Source of the DNA: an uncultured Ruminococcus sp.
GTDB taxonomy: Bacteria > Bacillota > Clostridia > Oscillospirales > Ruminococcaceae
NCBI GenBank assembly: GCA_945877315.1
Contig: CAMCRP010000026.1
Location: forward strand, 1-44,827
Length of the DNA: 44,827 bases
Direction of reading: 5' to 3'
Part shown: positions 23,286 through 31,336 of the stretch, piece by piece
Numbering within the stretch: the stretch's first letter is position 1
Layout of the letters: every line of letters starts with the position of its first letter
The notes under the pieces: model-generated
What the model was told of the DNA's origin: nothing
Database searches by the model: none
Seen by the model: the letters and a program-made list of their open reading frames with translations, nothing else
Made by a program: the position numbers and the translations under genes

Positions 23286-23618
23286 TCATTCATCATCAAA
23301 AAATGAACCCTGCCCGTCCATAGGCTCAGCCCGAATACGGCTTATCTCACCGCTTACAATGTTACGGATAGTTTTCTCATGCAGATTATACTTCCGAGCC
23401 AGCTCACCCCAATTATACCCGTTAAACTCACTTCGGATACGCTTGTTGCGGAGCGGGATAGTGACCTTGTCGGGCATACGAACGGTAAACGTTGAGCCCG
23501 CATACATCAGCAGTAACCGCTTATATGCTTCCAGCCCAAGGCATTCCGCCAAAGCTCTCTGCTCACCCTCAAGGTCATCAAGAGTGAGCTCACTCACTAA
23601 CTGTTCTGTCAGGCTCAT
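23286..23618 (-). CDS. Mor-family transcription activator
   Basis: The 110-residue protein has the Mor/C family layout: an acidic helical N-terminus, a short beta strand section (FTVRMPD), and a C-terminal helix-turn-helix (WGELARKYNLHEKTIRNIVSGE). In Mu, Mor switches on middle transcription, and its paralogue C the late promoters. It is the last gene of the early operon, directly before the late promoter, behind a TAGGAGGT ribosome site. Only one such gene is visible, so one protein may replace both Mor and C. Confidence 0.85.
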   Translation of the reverse strand: MSLTEQLVSELTLDDLEGEQRALAECLGLEAYKRLLLMYAGSTFTVRMPDKVTIPLRNKRIRSEFNGYNWGELARKYNLHEKTIRNIVSGEISRIRAEPMDGQGSFFDDE

Positions 23619-23627
23619 ATGTACCTC

Positions 23628-24545
23628 CTAGCCTTTATAATCCTCAAAATCATGTACACTTCTGAATACGAATCTATTATTGCACCAACGTTGCAGCCGT
23701 CTAAGCCGCCGTGATGCCGTATCCTTGCGGTACAGCATCACATACGGGGTAAATCCCAGATCTCTCAGAGTATAAATGCGGTACAGATCCTCTTCGATCG
23801 TACTTCCGTAATTCGTAAGGACATAAACCGTTTTTCTGCGGCAGTTCTTAATGACCGTATGCTCATTGAACTGTTTGAAATACTCTGTCAGATCCTCACG
23901 AGGATTATCCCAAGCGAAGTGCAGCATATCTGTTTTAATGATGTTCAGCAGCTGTATGTTGTCGGGGTTTGTAAGTCTAATGTCTAAACCTTGATTGAAA
24001 TTCACCCTTATATCGTTTTCCGCCAGCTGCTTTAAGAGTTTTTCGTGTTCCTTACAGGCAAGTATGTTGGGGTCAAGCAGCTCCAGCCTTTTCTGCCCTC
24101 GCCAGAACTCCGACAGCTCCGCAACCTGATGCGACCGCCGCCCCTCTTTCTCACCGACAACACAAAATCCGCACCCACGAGGACAGCCTCTAGTTAAAAA
24201 TCCAACTGCATAATCATACTCGGGATATAGCTCGTAGTAAGGATAAATATGCTCAATCTTATCAGGGAGCGGGTTATTTTTGCTGTTATCAAAGATTTCT
24301 TTTCCGCCTTCAATGGTTATGCAGTATCCCGTACCGCCCTTAATCAGCTCATCGGAACGGACAGCATATTCATCATCAATGTCAGGAGTAAAGCTAAATG
24401 TTTTAGACGAATATACCAGGTCATACTGATCGAATGGGGAGTACATTTGAATCGTATCACCGATTGATTTGTGATACGCCGCTAATTTCATAAGCGGTAA
24501 AGAGGGGAAATTGTGGCAGTCACTCCACAAGCCGATTTTTGCCAT
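23628..24545 (-). CDS. Radical SAM protein
   Basis: The 305-residue protein carries the CxxxCxxC cluster motif as C121-PRG-C125-GF-C128, preceded by an extended N-terminal domain (MAKIGLWSDCHNFPSLPLMKLAAYHK) of the type seen before radical SAM domains in B12-binding-like proteins. It should hold a 4Fe-4S cluster and start a radical reaction with S-adenosylmethionine. The substrate is unknown; phage genes of this kind could modify DNA, RNA or a protein. It lies three bases after a Cys-rich gene, which may work with it. It is the most unusual metabolic-type gene of the early region. Confidence 0.88.
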   Translation of the reverse strand: MAKIGLWSDCHNFPSLPLMKLAAYHKSIGDTIQMYSPFDQYDLVYSSKTFSFTPDIDDEYAVRSDELIKGGTGYCITIEGGKEIFDNSKNNPLPDKIEHIYPYYELYPEYDYAVGFLTRGCPRGCGFCVVGEKEGRRSHQVAELSEFWRGQKRLELLDPNILACKEHEKLLKQLAENDIRVNFNQGLDIRLTNPDNIQLLNIIKTDMLHFAWDNPREDLTEYFKQFNEHTVIKNCRRKTVYVLTNYGSTIEEDLYRIYTLRDLGFTPYVMLYRKDTASRRLRRLQRWCNNRFVFRSVHDFEDYKG

Positions 24546-24547
24546 TT

Positions 24548-24772
24548 TCAGTCCTCCGAAAACAAACTCGTCTGCTGCAGCGACACATAATTCCCGACCT
24601 CGTGCGGCTCTCTCGGCTTATACGGTTTACCCGTATCAACATCGACAAGCTCCGACATCACAAAATCGGGGCAGCTCGTTACCCTGTCAACACGTCCGAG
24701 AACCTTATCGTGACAGGTGCAGTAATAGCAATCACTGTTTACGCAGAAAGCACAGTATCTGCAATATTTCAT
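24548..24772 (-). CDS. Cys-rich small protein next to radical SAM gene
   Basis: The 74-residue protein starts MKYCRYCAFCVNSDCYYCTCHDKV and has another Cys in SCPDFV, eight Cys in 35 residues, which suggests metal or Fe-S binding. The second half contains DVDTGKPYKPREP. The gene is three bases upstream of the radical SAM gene behind GGAGGG, so the two are surely cotranscribed. I do not know a function for the family. Confidence 0.7.
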   Translation of the reverse strand: MKYCRYCAFCVNSDCYYCTCHDKVLGRVDRVTSCPDFVMSELVDVDTGKPYKPREPHEVGNYVSLQQTSLFSED

Positions 24773-24784
24773 TCCACAGCCCTC

Positions 24785-25444
24785 CTATTCCACCCAAACC
24801 CTATCCGGCAAAGCCGAAACCAGAGCATCAAATTTCCGAACCGCATTCCAATCGTCACAGGCATCGTCATATTCCTTTTCAATCTGCCTGATAATGTCCA
24901 AGAACGCCGTATTCTCACCCTTCAAAACATCAAAAGACGCTTTCAGATAATCATATTTGTACCGAATATTCAGAAAACAAACGACAACCCGAAACACCTG
25001 ATTCGCCGCCGAGAGCAGCTCCGCTTTGGTCAAACGTTCCAATCTCTTCTTAGCCTCCTGACAGCCGTTCCGACCCTCATAGCTTGTAAGCCCGTAATAA
25101 TCCTCCTCAAACGTATCATACCCGACCATTCGCATTCCGCTACCCTCCGATATTCCCGCAAGGAAATCGTCAAAAAATTCGCAGATATATTCGTTACGGA
25201 GCAGGTCATTAAGCTGTTCGCATTCTCCGCTAAGGTCGGAAAACGCCATTCGGAGCTCAAAAGCTTCCTCTTCGTCCCCGTCCAGAGCATCAATCAAAGC
25301 AGCTTCTTCACCGTCGACTATCCAGCGAACTTCATCACATTCACAGGAAATATCATAAAGCTCTTCCTGAATGCTATCAAGATTAAATTCGGCAAGGATA
25401 GCCTTTTTCCACCGCAGATTTTTGGCTTTCTCTTGCTTTGTCAT
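24785..25444 (-). CDS. Early phage protein, 219 aa, unknown
   Basis: The protein is acidic and helical (MTKQEKAKNLRWKKAILAEFNLDS...) with no motif I recognise. I take ATG 25444, which overlaps the upstream stop (ATGA). It belongs to the string of small early genes between gp16-like and Mor genes. Confidence 0.7.
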   Translation of the reverse strand: MTKQEKAKNLRWKKAILAEFNLDSIQEELYDISCECDEVRWIVDGEEAALIDALDGDEEEAFELRMAFSDLSGECEQLNDLLRNEYICEFFDDFLAGISEGSGMRMVGYDTFEEDYYGLTSYEGRNGCQEAKKRLERLTKAELLSAANQVFRVVVCFLNIRYKYDYLKASFDVLKGENTAFLDIIRQIEKEYDDACDDWNAVRKFDALVSALPDRVWVE

Positions 25445-25686
25445 ACCTTCCTGCACCTGCCATAACTCTTATGTATTCTCCTCAGCTCACCCAGAAGCTG
25501 CTCAAAAGTAATACCCGTTAGCTCAGATATCCTCGTGATCTCTCCTGCAATGCCGTGAATTATAGCACGTGGGTCACCGCAAAGACAGGTTTCGCAATTC
25601 ACACCGTTCTTCATCTCGGTATGGATAAAGCAGTCACCGTATCCGTTAAAGCCCTCAGCCTGCTTCCTTAATCTTTCCTTATCCAT
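25441..25686 (-). CDS. Early phage protein, 81 aa, unknown
   Basis: The protein starts MDKERLRKQAEGFNGYGDCFIHTEMKNG and has three Cys around CETCLCG. ATG 25686 overlaps the end of the upstream gene; both neighbours overlap, so the gene is translationally coupled. Function unknown. Confidence 0.65.
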   Translation of the reverse strand: MDKERLRKQAEGFNGYGDCFIHTEMKNGVNCETCLCGDPRAIIHGIAGEITRISELTGITFEQLLGELRRIHKSYGRCRKV

Positions 25687-26092
25687 GTTTCTTAGCCTCC
25701 AAATCGTAGCAGGACGCCTGAACCTCCTCAAAAGCCCTCATTTTCGCCCGAATATCCTCCGCCTCCGCAAAGGTCACGGACTTATCCTTCTTAATCTTGC
25801 GGTTCTCACAACGGGAACCGATACTGCCCACAAGGAAATCCGTCAGCTCCTCATCAAGCATAAGCCCCTTGATATCACGATCAAGAGCATGCTCCAGAAC
25901 GCCGTCCTGGTCATACTCGTCATAATACTTCACTTTAGCTTTAAGGCACTCAATAACCTTGTGCAGCCTTTCACGCCCAAAGCCGAAATCCTCATGCAGA
26001 ACAATAAGCAATATCTTCAAATTCTGCCTTGCAAACTCATTCGCTGTTCTCCACACGATTTCCTTAAGCTTTTTTTCTGAATTTACCTTCAT
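25679..26092 (-). CDS. Early phage protein, 137 aa, unknown
   Basis: ATG 26092 (MKVNSEKKLKEIVWRTANEF) follows GGGAGGTGTG, so I prefer it over longer in-frame readings. The N-terminal half (LLIVLHEDFGFGRERLHKVIECLKAK) resembles a short domain I have seen in Clostridia prophages near replication genes. Function unknown. Confidence 0.7.
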   Translation of the reverse strand: MKVNSEKKLKEIVWRTANEFARQNLKILLIVLHEDFGFGRERLHKVIECLKAKVKYYDEYDQDGVLEHALDRDIKGLMLDEELTDFLVGSIGSRCENRKIKKDKSVTFAEAEDIRAKMRAFEEVQASCYDLEAKKHG

Positions 26093-26187
26093 AAACACAC
26101 CTCCCAATGCGACATAATACACGGGCGAATCCCACTGCCGTAGGATTTGCAATCGTTCGGTATCCACCGAGCCGCATTATCGGGAGA

Positions 26188-26697
26188 TCATTCTCCCGAT
26201 GCTCTGCGTTTAATAGCCTTGCGTTCCGCCGACGCCACATAGCGTTTCAGCTGCTCGATAAGCTTTGAAGCACCCTCGGACGTTACATTTTTGAAAATAT
26301 CCGTTTTCCCGCCGCTGTACCCATCAATTACCGGAACATTCAGTTCCTTCCGAATAATAGCCGCCAGCCGCTCCCGCAAGGTCTTATCGCAGGGCTTTTC
26401 ATCGAAGCTTTCCAGCTGATACATAAGCCGCCATATGTACTTAGCCTGTGCCTCGGAAAGCCTGCCTCGGTCGTAGCTGTATTCAGTCTTCGGCTTTCTT
26501 TCGGCAGGAGCAGGCGGCATACCCTTCATTCTGTTCATAAGTTCCGCCCGCACCGCAAAAAACTCCTTGTCGGTAAGCTCCGAAATATGCTCCTTCCCGG
26601 TAATACCGTAAACAAGAGCATGAATATCCTCATTATCCATTCCAAGCCCACGTCCGAGAGCATAAACAGTCTTTCTTATTTCAGCCTTAGTTGCCAT
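26188..26697 (-). CDS. gp16-like regulatory protein (DUF1018 type)
   Basis: Starting at ATG 26697 the 169-residue protein reads MATKAEIRKTVYALGRGLGMDNEDIHALVYGITGKEHISELTDKEF and later RLSEAQAKYIWRLMYQLE, the two-part pattern of Mu gp16/DUF1018 proteins. In Mu this gene lies just before mor, in the late early region; here several small genes and the radical SAM gene lie between. Its biochemical role is not established. Confidence 0.82.
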   Translation of the reverse strand: MATKAEIRKTVYALGRGLGMDNEDIHALVYGITGKEHISELTDKEFFAVRAELMNRMKGMPPAPAERKPKTEYSYDRGRLSEAQAKYIWRLMYQLESFDEKPCDKTLRERLAAIIRKELNVPVIDGYSGGKTDIFKNVTSEGASKLIEQLKRYVASAERKAIKRRASGE

Positions 26698-26887
26698 AAA
26701 ATCCCGCCTTTCTGTAAAGCTTAGCGCAGTTATCAAAATGTTTTTGTTTTTCATCACGGAGCGGGTCATAAAACTCCGCTGCCATTGCATTTTTCATCTT
26801 CTCCCGTTCCTCACGCCATTCTGAGTAGTCGGAGCACTTGGCATGACAAACGGGATCCCGCCGTTCACACCCCTTGCACGGGCACAT
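26687..26887 (-). CDS. Cys-rich early protein, 66 aa
   Basis: The likely start is ATG 26887 (MCPCKGCERRDPVCHAKCSDYSEW), with six Cys in the first 21 residues; the rest is helical. Longer readings have no ribosome site. This small zinc-finger-like protein is common in Clostridia prophages, function unknown. Confidence 0.65.
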   Translation of the reverse strand: MCPCKGCERRDPVCHAKCSDYSEWREEREKMKNAMAAEFYDPLRDEKQKHFDNCAKLYRKAGFYGN

Positions 26888-27059
26888 TCTCAGCAATTTC
26901 GGTTCCCCCTTTTTCCGGAGATTTTCTGTGGTCCGGGATAAAGCGGTTATTAAAATCCTTTTCCTCTCCGCTTGCGTGTCCGTTGTAAATGCAGTCTTCG
27001 TATTTACACTCAAAGCAGCCAAGCGGAGGATCGCAGTCTTTAGATAACGCATGCCGCAT
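26865..27059 (-). CDS. Cys-rich early protein, 64 aa
   Basis: ATG 27059 follows GGAGAGTGAG. The protein MRHALSKDCDPPLGCFECKYEDCIYNGHA has four Cys in a small metal-binding-like cluster and a charged tail. It partly overlaps the next Cys-rich gene. Function unknown. Confidence 0.6.
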   Translation of the reverse strand: MRHALSKDCDPPLGCFECKYEDCIYNGHASGEEKDFNNRFIPDHRKSPEKGGTEIAENVPVQGV

Positions 27060-27063
27060 ATGC

Positions 27064-27573
27064 TCACTCTCCGATCTTAGGAGTATTGTTAAGAGCAAAT
27101 GTATCGAACATCTCCAGATCGTAAGAGTGTTCCGCCGAATTGCTGCCGTTGCGTGCGTTGTAATTACCCTCAAGCACCTTAATCATATTACCCGGTTCTA
27201 TCAGCCAGTCGAAATTTGCCACCCAGCTCCGACTGTTTTCCCCGCACAGGAACGGTGAGGAAACAGTTGTAGAAAACAGCTCACCAAAATCATCAATAGT
27301 GTACCCTTCCACAAATCTTGCCTTGATATGCCTTTTCCTGCTTGCAGACAGCCTTCTAACTCTCGGCAGCTTGTAGCCACATATGTCATTGTACATCTTT
27401 GCAACATCGTCATAGGGTATATCCTTCGGAATATTCCGCTTTTTAAGGATAGCCTCTCCCAGCTCCGCCGCCGACCGAAGCAGCTCTCTGACCAGCACCC
27501 GTTCTTCATCATAAGCACTGTAATCCGCCTGAGATAACCGCCGTGATTCACGTGCAAAATCCTCCATATTCAC
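27064..27573 (-). CDS. Replisome-organiser-like protein (C-terminal motif)
   Basis: The 169-residue protein has RRLSASRKRHIKARF followed 40 residues later by WVANFDWLIEPGNMIKVLEGNYNAR. This R-K-x8-FDWL...P-N..KVLEGNY pattern is known from the ends of phage replication initiation or DnaD-type proteins. It may load the host replication machinery onto transposition intermediates. The start is a GTG overlapping the previous stop; ATG 27567 is also possible. Confidence 0.65.
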   Translation of the reverse strand: MNMEDFARESRRLSQADYSAYDEERVLVRELLRSAAELGEAILKKRNIPKDIPYDDVAKMYNDICGYKLPRVRRLSASRKRHIKARFVEGYTIDDFGELFSTTVSSPFLCGENSRSWVANFDWLIEPGNMIKVLEGNYNARNGSNSAEHSYDLEMFDTFALNNTPKIGE

Positions 27574-28145
27574 TTTTCATCACCCCCGAGAAGCTTCATG
27601 CCTATGCTCATGAGCAGGTCATAGAACGATTCATATTCTCCTTTATTTGAATATCCTCCGCTGACAGTAAATGTCTTTGGTTCTGTGAGGTTATGCCCCT
27701 GATATTTGATATATTCCCGGGCATTTTCTAGGATAAAGAAATACGCAACAGTATCATACTCAATATCCACCGAGCATTTAATAATGTCCTCAAGAACGCC
27801 ATAAGCTCTGAAATAGTCATTTTCATCGGAAATGATTTCGCCGTCTATGCCGTCAGCGAACGCTGTTTGATAATCAACGACCTTATCGGGGTCATCATAA
27901 TCTCCATACTTAAGTACAACCGCTCTTTCATCGGGGAAAATTTCATTTTCGTATTCAGGGTAACAAAGGTAAACATCATAATCGCCATTACCGCCGCCGT
28001 CATACTTATACACCAGTCGCTTGCTCTGAACCAGATGAATGGGCTTTCGGGTGCCTAAATTATCCCTTGCATCTTCATGCTGCTTCTCCGCAAACTGCCG
28101 CAAAAACCGCTCCTGTTTCTCGTTAATATCAATTTCAAGCTTCAT
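27570..28145 (-). CDS. Early phage protein, 191 aa, unknown
   Basis: The acidic protein (MKLEIDINEKQERFLRQFAEKQHEDARD...) has an N-terminal helix of the type common to phage proteins that begin EIDIN-E, then a beta-rich domain. AAGGAG precedes the start. It is the first gene after the terminator at 28185-28219. Function unknown. Confidence 0.7.
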   Translation of the reverse strand: MKLEIDINEKQERFLRQFAEKQHEDARDNLGTRKPIHLVQSKRLVYKYDGGGNGDYDVYLCYPEYENEIFPDERAVVLKYGDYDDPDKVVDYQTAFADGIDGEIISDENDYFRAYGVLEDIIKCSVDIEYDTVAYFFILENAREYIKYQGHNLTEPKTFTVSGGYSNKGEYESFYDLLMSIGMKLLGGDEK

Positions 28146-28184
28146 AAATTCAACTCCTTATTCCTTAAAATTTCACTTTTCTTG

Positions 28185-28219
28185 CAAAAAAGGCAGGTAA
28201 AATTCCGTTTTTCCTGCCT
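28185..28219 (-). terminator. Intrinsic terminator within early region
   Basis: On the minus strand AGGCAGG and CCTGCCT form a stem with an A/T-rich loop, followed by TTTTTTG. It follows the 214-residue early gene and may divide early from middle expression. Confidence 0.75.
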
Positions 28220-28244
28220 CTTGCAATGCTGTTAAAATACCGTT

Positions 28245-28889
28245 TTAATACGCTGTAACCGTTATTTTCGGAGTGCGTTCCGATACGACCGCACCGTCTA
28301 TGTCCGTCATAACGCCCTCGATCGCCGCTTCCGAAGTAACACCGTTAAGTGCCATAAGCTTAGAAAACAGCTCCCAGTCTTTGATTTCCCGAAGCATATA
28401 TGCGTAATCCTGAGCGTCCTCCTCGGACAACCCGCCGATCTTGACGAGATTTTTCACATCAGTTTCAAACTTCGCACCCTTAAGCTTCTTCATAAGCGAC
28501 TTCTTTGCCTTATCATCACAGGGAAGCTTGTCGATAGCTTCCGAAAAGCTCATGCCCCGGAACAGCTCTCTGTTGTACACCGCCACCAGCATACGCTTAG
28601 CAGGCTCTGTCATCGTGTACTTGATTTCTTCCTTAACAAGGTCGGAATATCCCTTTTTCAGCACTTCACGAAGCAGGGTAGGCAGTGTAAGCTTAACGCT
28701 GTCCGCCATTGTTACCGAAGCCTCGCCGAAGCTTCCGGGATACTTCACAGTCTTGAGCTTTGTGTTCTCGGTATCAGCTTCAAAGCTTTTGAGCAGTTCC
28801 GCCTCCAGCAGCTCCTTTTCGTTCTTAAGTTCTTCCGTCTGTTTCTGGATAGCAACAAGACGGTCAACTTTTTTTCCTATATCCTCCAT
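28245..28889 (-). CDS. Early coiled-coil protein, 214 aa, unknown
   Basis: The first 40 residues are coiled coil (KVDRLVAIQKQTEELKNEKELLEAELL), followed by FGEASVTMADSVKLTLPTLLREV and SFSEAIDKL. Mu has its Gam nuclease inhibitor near this place, but I see no Gam signature, so I leave it unnamed. GGAGGG precedes the start and a terminator follows. Confidence 0.7.
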   Translation of the reverse strand: MEDIGKKVDRLVAIQKQTEELKNEKELLEAELLKSFEADTENTKLKTVKYPGSFGEASVTMADSVKLTLPTLLREVLKKGYSDLVKEEIKYTMTEPAKRMLVAVYNRELFRGMSFSEAIDKLPCDDKAKKSLMKKLKGAKFETDVKNLVKIGGLSEEDAQDYAYMLREIKDWELFSKLMALNGVTSEAAIEGVMTDIDGAVVSERTPKITVTAY

Positions 28890-28901
28890 AATAGCCCTCC
28901 A

Positions 28902-29159
28902 TTACTTGAATTTCTCTTCGATCTCGGCTCTGATCTCCGCTGCACACTTGGCACAGATCTCTTCACCCTTGATCTTGGCTACCGACTCAACAGAGCCGCA
29001 GAAACGGCAGACGGGCACGTGATTTTTCAGCAGAATACCGTCCTCAACCTCCACAAGGTCAACGCCGTTTCCCGCATAAAATCCCTTTGCCGCCGCCAGA
29101 TCCTTGGGGATAGTAACGCCCCTTGACTTGCTAAGCTTCTTGTGTTTGATAATATCCAT
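28902..29159 (-). CDS. AbrB-type DNA-binding protein with zinc ribbon
   Basis: Residues 1-45 form a SpoVT/AbrB swapped-hairpin domain (KKLSKSRGVTIPKDLAAAKGF...VDLVEVEDGILL), followed by a CxxC...CxxC zinc ribbon (CRFCG, CAKCA) and a helical tail. AbrB domains bind AT-rich operators as dimers. It lies in the early operon and probably regulates phage or host genes. The fusion to a ribbon is common in Clostridia transposable phages in my experience. Confidence 0.82.
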   Translation of the reverse strand: MDIIKHKKLSKSRGVTIPKDLAAAKGFYAGNGVDLVEVEDGILLKNHVPVCRFCGSVESVAKIKGEEICAKCAAEIRAEIEEKFK

Positions 29160-29236
29160 AAAAATTTCTCCTTTCGACCTGCCATCATCAGCGCAGGTAG
29201 GTCAGCTCCTGCGGACGGGGAACACCCCCGTTTCGG

Positions 29237-29437
29237 CTATTTTCCGCACTCAAAGTCAAGTGCCGCCAGCACCTGTTCCTTGAAGCTTTCAAAGGTCTGA
29301 TCCGAATACTCCTGCTGCCAAATATCCAGCAGCACCAAAGCCGCCGCCTTCAAATTGCTCGGAAGCTTAACGACTTTCCCGCCGTCCATAGCCGCCGAAA
29401 TAACCTTGCCTTCTTTGTCGTTGATTCTGATATTCAT
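29237..29437 (-). CDS. Early phage protein, 66 aa, unknown
   Basis: ATG 29437 follows GGAGGTAGTAAG. The protein MNIRINDKEGKVISAAMDGG... contains a Val/Leu-rich helix and the segment EQVLAALDFECGK at the end. It overlaps the upstream DUF3846-like gene by four bases. Function unknown. Confidence 0.65.
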   Translation of the reverse strand: MNIRINDKEGKVISAAMDGGKVVKLPSNLKAAALVLLDIWQQEYSDQTFESFKEQVLAALDFECGK

Positions 29438-29784
29438 CTTACTACCTCCAAATATTTCAAAAGTTCCTTTATCTGCATATCGTCCAGCGACCGAAATCTG
29501 TCCGATGCCGCTCCCACGAAGAAAATCGTCCCGAAAAGCCGTGTGTGGAAATCCGAGAAGCCACTGCAAACATTGACCGCCTTTTCATTGTAAGGCAAAC
29601 GCAAAAGCGTACCTTCCTCATTGCAGATAACATTCACACCCATTCCAATGTACACCGCCTCTATGTACCCGCCAACGACCTCCTGCATAGCCTGCAAGGT
29701 GTTGGGAATATTCGCAACGGAAACAATACCGTCCGCCGTGATTTTCAGGATATGCAGCTGCTTGTCGCTCTTATATCTCCTCAT
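29434..29784 (-). CDS. DUF3846-like protein
   Basis: The 116-residue protein contains LQAMQEVVGGYIEAVYIGMGVNVICNEEGTLLRLPYN, the core of DUF3846 proteins (a Val-Gly-Gly-x-Ile-Glu helix then Asn-Glu-Glu-Gly). Such proteins occur in plasmid and phage early regions without a known function. It overlaps the previous membrane protein gene by 14 bases. Confidence 0.7.
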   Translation of the reverse strand: MRRYKSDKQLHILKITADGIVSVANIPNTLQAMQEVVGGYIEAVYIGMGVNVICNEEGTLLRLPYNEKAVNVCSGFSDFHTRLFGTIFFVGAASDRFRSLDDMQIKELLKYLEVVR

Positions 29785-30001
29785 CACAGCTATCCTCCTC
29801 AGTACCGAAGGGCAGCACCCCGGACGCCGCCAAACTCATAAACCCCGCCGTCATAACTATTATGGTAAGCACGATCATTGAGAATGTCGCCCCAACGCCC
29901 TCCATAAGTGACATAAGAAACCCGAAAATAATCATCATCAGCATAGCATTCGCAAGGAACGCCGCCTTCATCAGCTGTAATTCAGCTCTAAGCTTTTTCA
30001 T
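29771..30001 (-). CDS. Small two-helix membrane protein
   Basis: ATG 30001 is placed behind TGAGG. After a basic start (MKKLRAELQLMK) come two membrane helices at about residues 13-34 and 38-60, then an acidic tail (FGTEEDSCDEEI). It may act at the membrane in superinfection exclusion or remain silent; no family recognised. Confidence 0.65.
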   Translation of the reverse strand: MKKLRAELQLMKAAFLANAMLMMIIFGFLMSLMEGVGATFSMIVLTIIVMTAGFMSLAASGVLPFGTEEDSCDEEI

Positions 30002-30009
30002 AAAATACC

Positions 30010-30186
30010 TCATTTCTTCATCAACTTGATTTTAAAATTCTGCTTGTGTCTGTTTTCCAAATAGAAATAATCGGGAGTTTCCTGCAAAACCAGCCAGTCG
30101 GAGGAGCGGTACGGTCTGCCGTCTGCATTCCGACCGTACCTGTGTATCTCCGCCCGCTGTCGGCTGTCGGGCTTTTTGCCCCTCAT
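30010..30186 (-). CDS. Small basic early protein, 58 aa
   Basis: The frame starts at ATG 30186, overlapping the stop of the MuB-like gene (TGATG), and ends TGA at 30010. It codes for a basic protein with HRYGRNADGRPYRSSDWLVL, a pattern I recognise from other Clostridia prophages without known role. The overlap on both sides supports real translation. Confidence 0.65.
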   Translation of the reverse strand: MRGKKPDSRQRAEIHRYGRNADGRPYRSSDWLVLQETPDYFYLENRHKQNFKIKLMKK

Positions 30187-31334
30187 CAGGCTACCTCCTC
30201 ACGCAGCCGCTTAATAACGTTGGAGCTTATCTTTGTTCCGCCGCTTTGAGCCAGCTCCGCAAGTCCTTCGAGGGTAACATTTCCCTCGGTTTTTCCGTAT
30301 TCAAGCTTGTAAAATTTGACCGCCCTGCGCATTCCTTCGCCGTTGACCTTTGCTATTTCGTGAAGGAATATCAGCTCGGGAGTTTTGTTTGCCTTCACAA
30401 GCTCGGGGAACATCAACTTAATATCATCAAGCGTAATGTCCGAAGACCTAAGATAAGGGCGAAGATTTGACCTGTTCCAGATCTGCCCCGTAAGGTCAAG
30501 CTTTGCATCGGAAAACATCTTCATAAATGCGGGATTTCCCACAAAGCAAACCCCAACCGTTTCATCATTATCCGTAAAATGGTCTGCTATCTGCCGAAGC
30601 TCGTCGGCAGCTCTGAATCGAAGGTGCTGTGCCTCGTCAATGATAATTAGCATACCGTCATGCAGACGGGAGATAACCGCCTTTTCAAGCTTGTCTATCC
30701 TCCGCATTTCGGGGATACCCAGCTGAGCACCGATCTCATTGAGCATCGAAAGAGCATTGCCGTTCCCGCTCGAAGCCGTTACCACTATCGTGTCGGACGG
30801 ATACATGCTTGCATACTGATTTACCGCCCGTGTCTTGCCGATCCCGCTGTCCCCGACAATGATCTCGCAGTCGCCCATAACGTGACAGTTGCGGATAGTA
30901 TGGAAAACCATCTCGGAAATTGAAGTGGGAACATATTTTACACCCCGATACTCCTTTTTCTTCTCCTCCTTAGTCTTGAAATAGCTTTTAAGGGATTCAA
31001 AGAACTTTGGAACATTTCCCCTGTACTTGCATTTTCTGATATCGGAAACGGTGCTTCCGCTTTCTCCGATAAGCTTTGCAGCACTTCCCGCACTGCCTGT
31101 TTCCACTATCAGACGTTCAAGCCTAAGAAGAAGCTCCCCGTACTCCTCGGGATATGTGCTGTAAGCGTAAGCTCTGCTGTCAAGGAAGCTCTGAAGCTTC
31201 TCCGACTGCTTTTCATCTCCCGCAAGTGCCGCCTCAATATCCTTCGGCAGCATTCCCGCCACCTTGGGTGCACCGTCCAACCCGAACTCTGTTATAATGG
31301 CGTTGTAACGCTCGTTTAATGCTGATAAATTCAT
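30186..31334 (-). CDS. MuB-like AAA ATPase, transposition target protein
   Basis: The 382-residue protein has a helix-turn-helix-like N-terminus (about 70-105, SAAKLIGESGSTVSDI), Walker A GDSGIGKT at 161-168, Walker B LIIIDEAQH near 229-237 and a helical C-terminus. MuB binds target DNA in an ATP-dependent way, brings it to the transposase and protects phage DNA from self-insertion. It follows the transposase gene by two bases, as B follows A in Mu. Confidence 0.9.
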   Translation of the reverse strand: MNLSALNERYNAIITEFGLDGAPKVAGMLPKDIEAALAGDEKQSEKLQSFLDSRAYAYSTYPEEYGELLLRLERLIVETGSAGSAAKLIGESGSTVSDIRKCKYRGNVPKFFESLKSYFKTKEEKKKEYRGVKYVPTSISEMVFHTIRNCHVMGDCEIIVGDSGIGKTRAVNQYASMYPSDTIVVTASSGNGNALSMLNEIGAQLGIPEMRRIDKLEKAVISRLHDGMLIIIDEAQHLRFRAADELRQIADHFTDNDETVGVCFVGNPAFMKMFSDAKLDLTGQIWNRSNLRPYLRSSDITLDDIKLMFPELVKANKTPELIFLHEIAKVNGEGMRRAVKFYKLEYGKTEGNVTLEGLAELAQSGGTKISSNVIKRLREEVA

Positions 31335-31336
31335 TA

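Noticed and set aside
28245-28889. Possible Mu Gam nuclease inhibitor
   Set aside because: The place fits but I see no Gam sequence features, so the gene is left as unknown.
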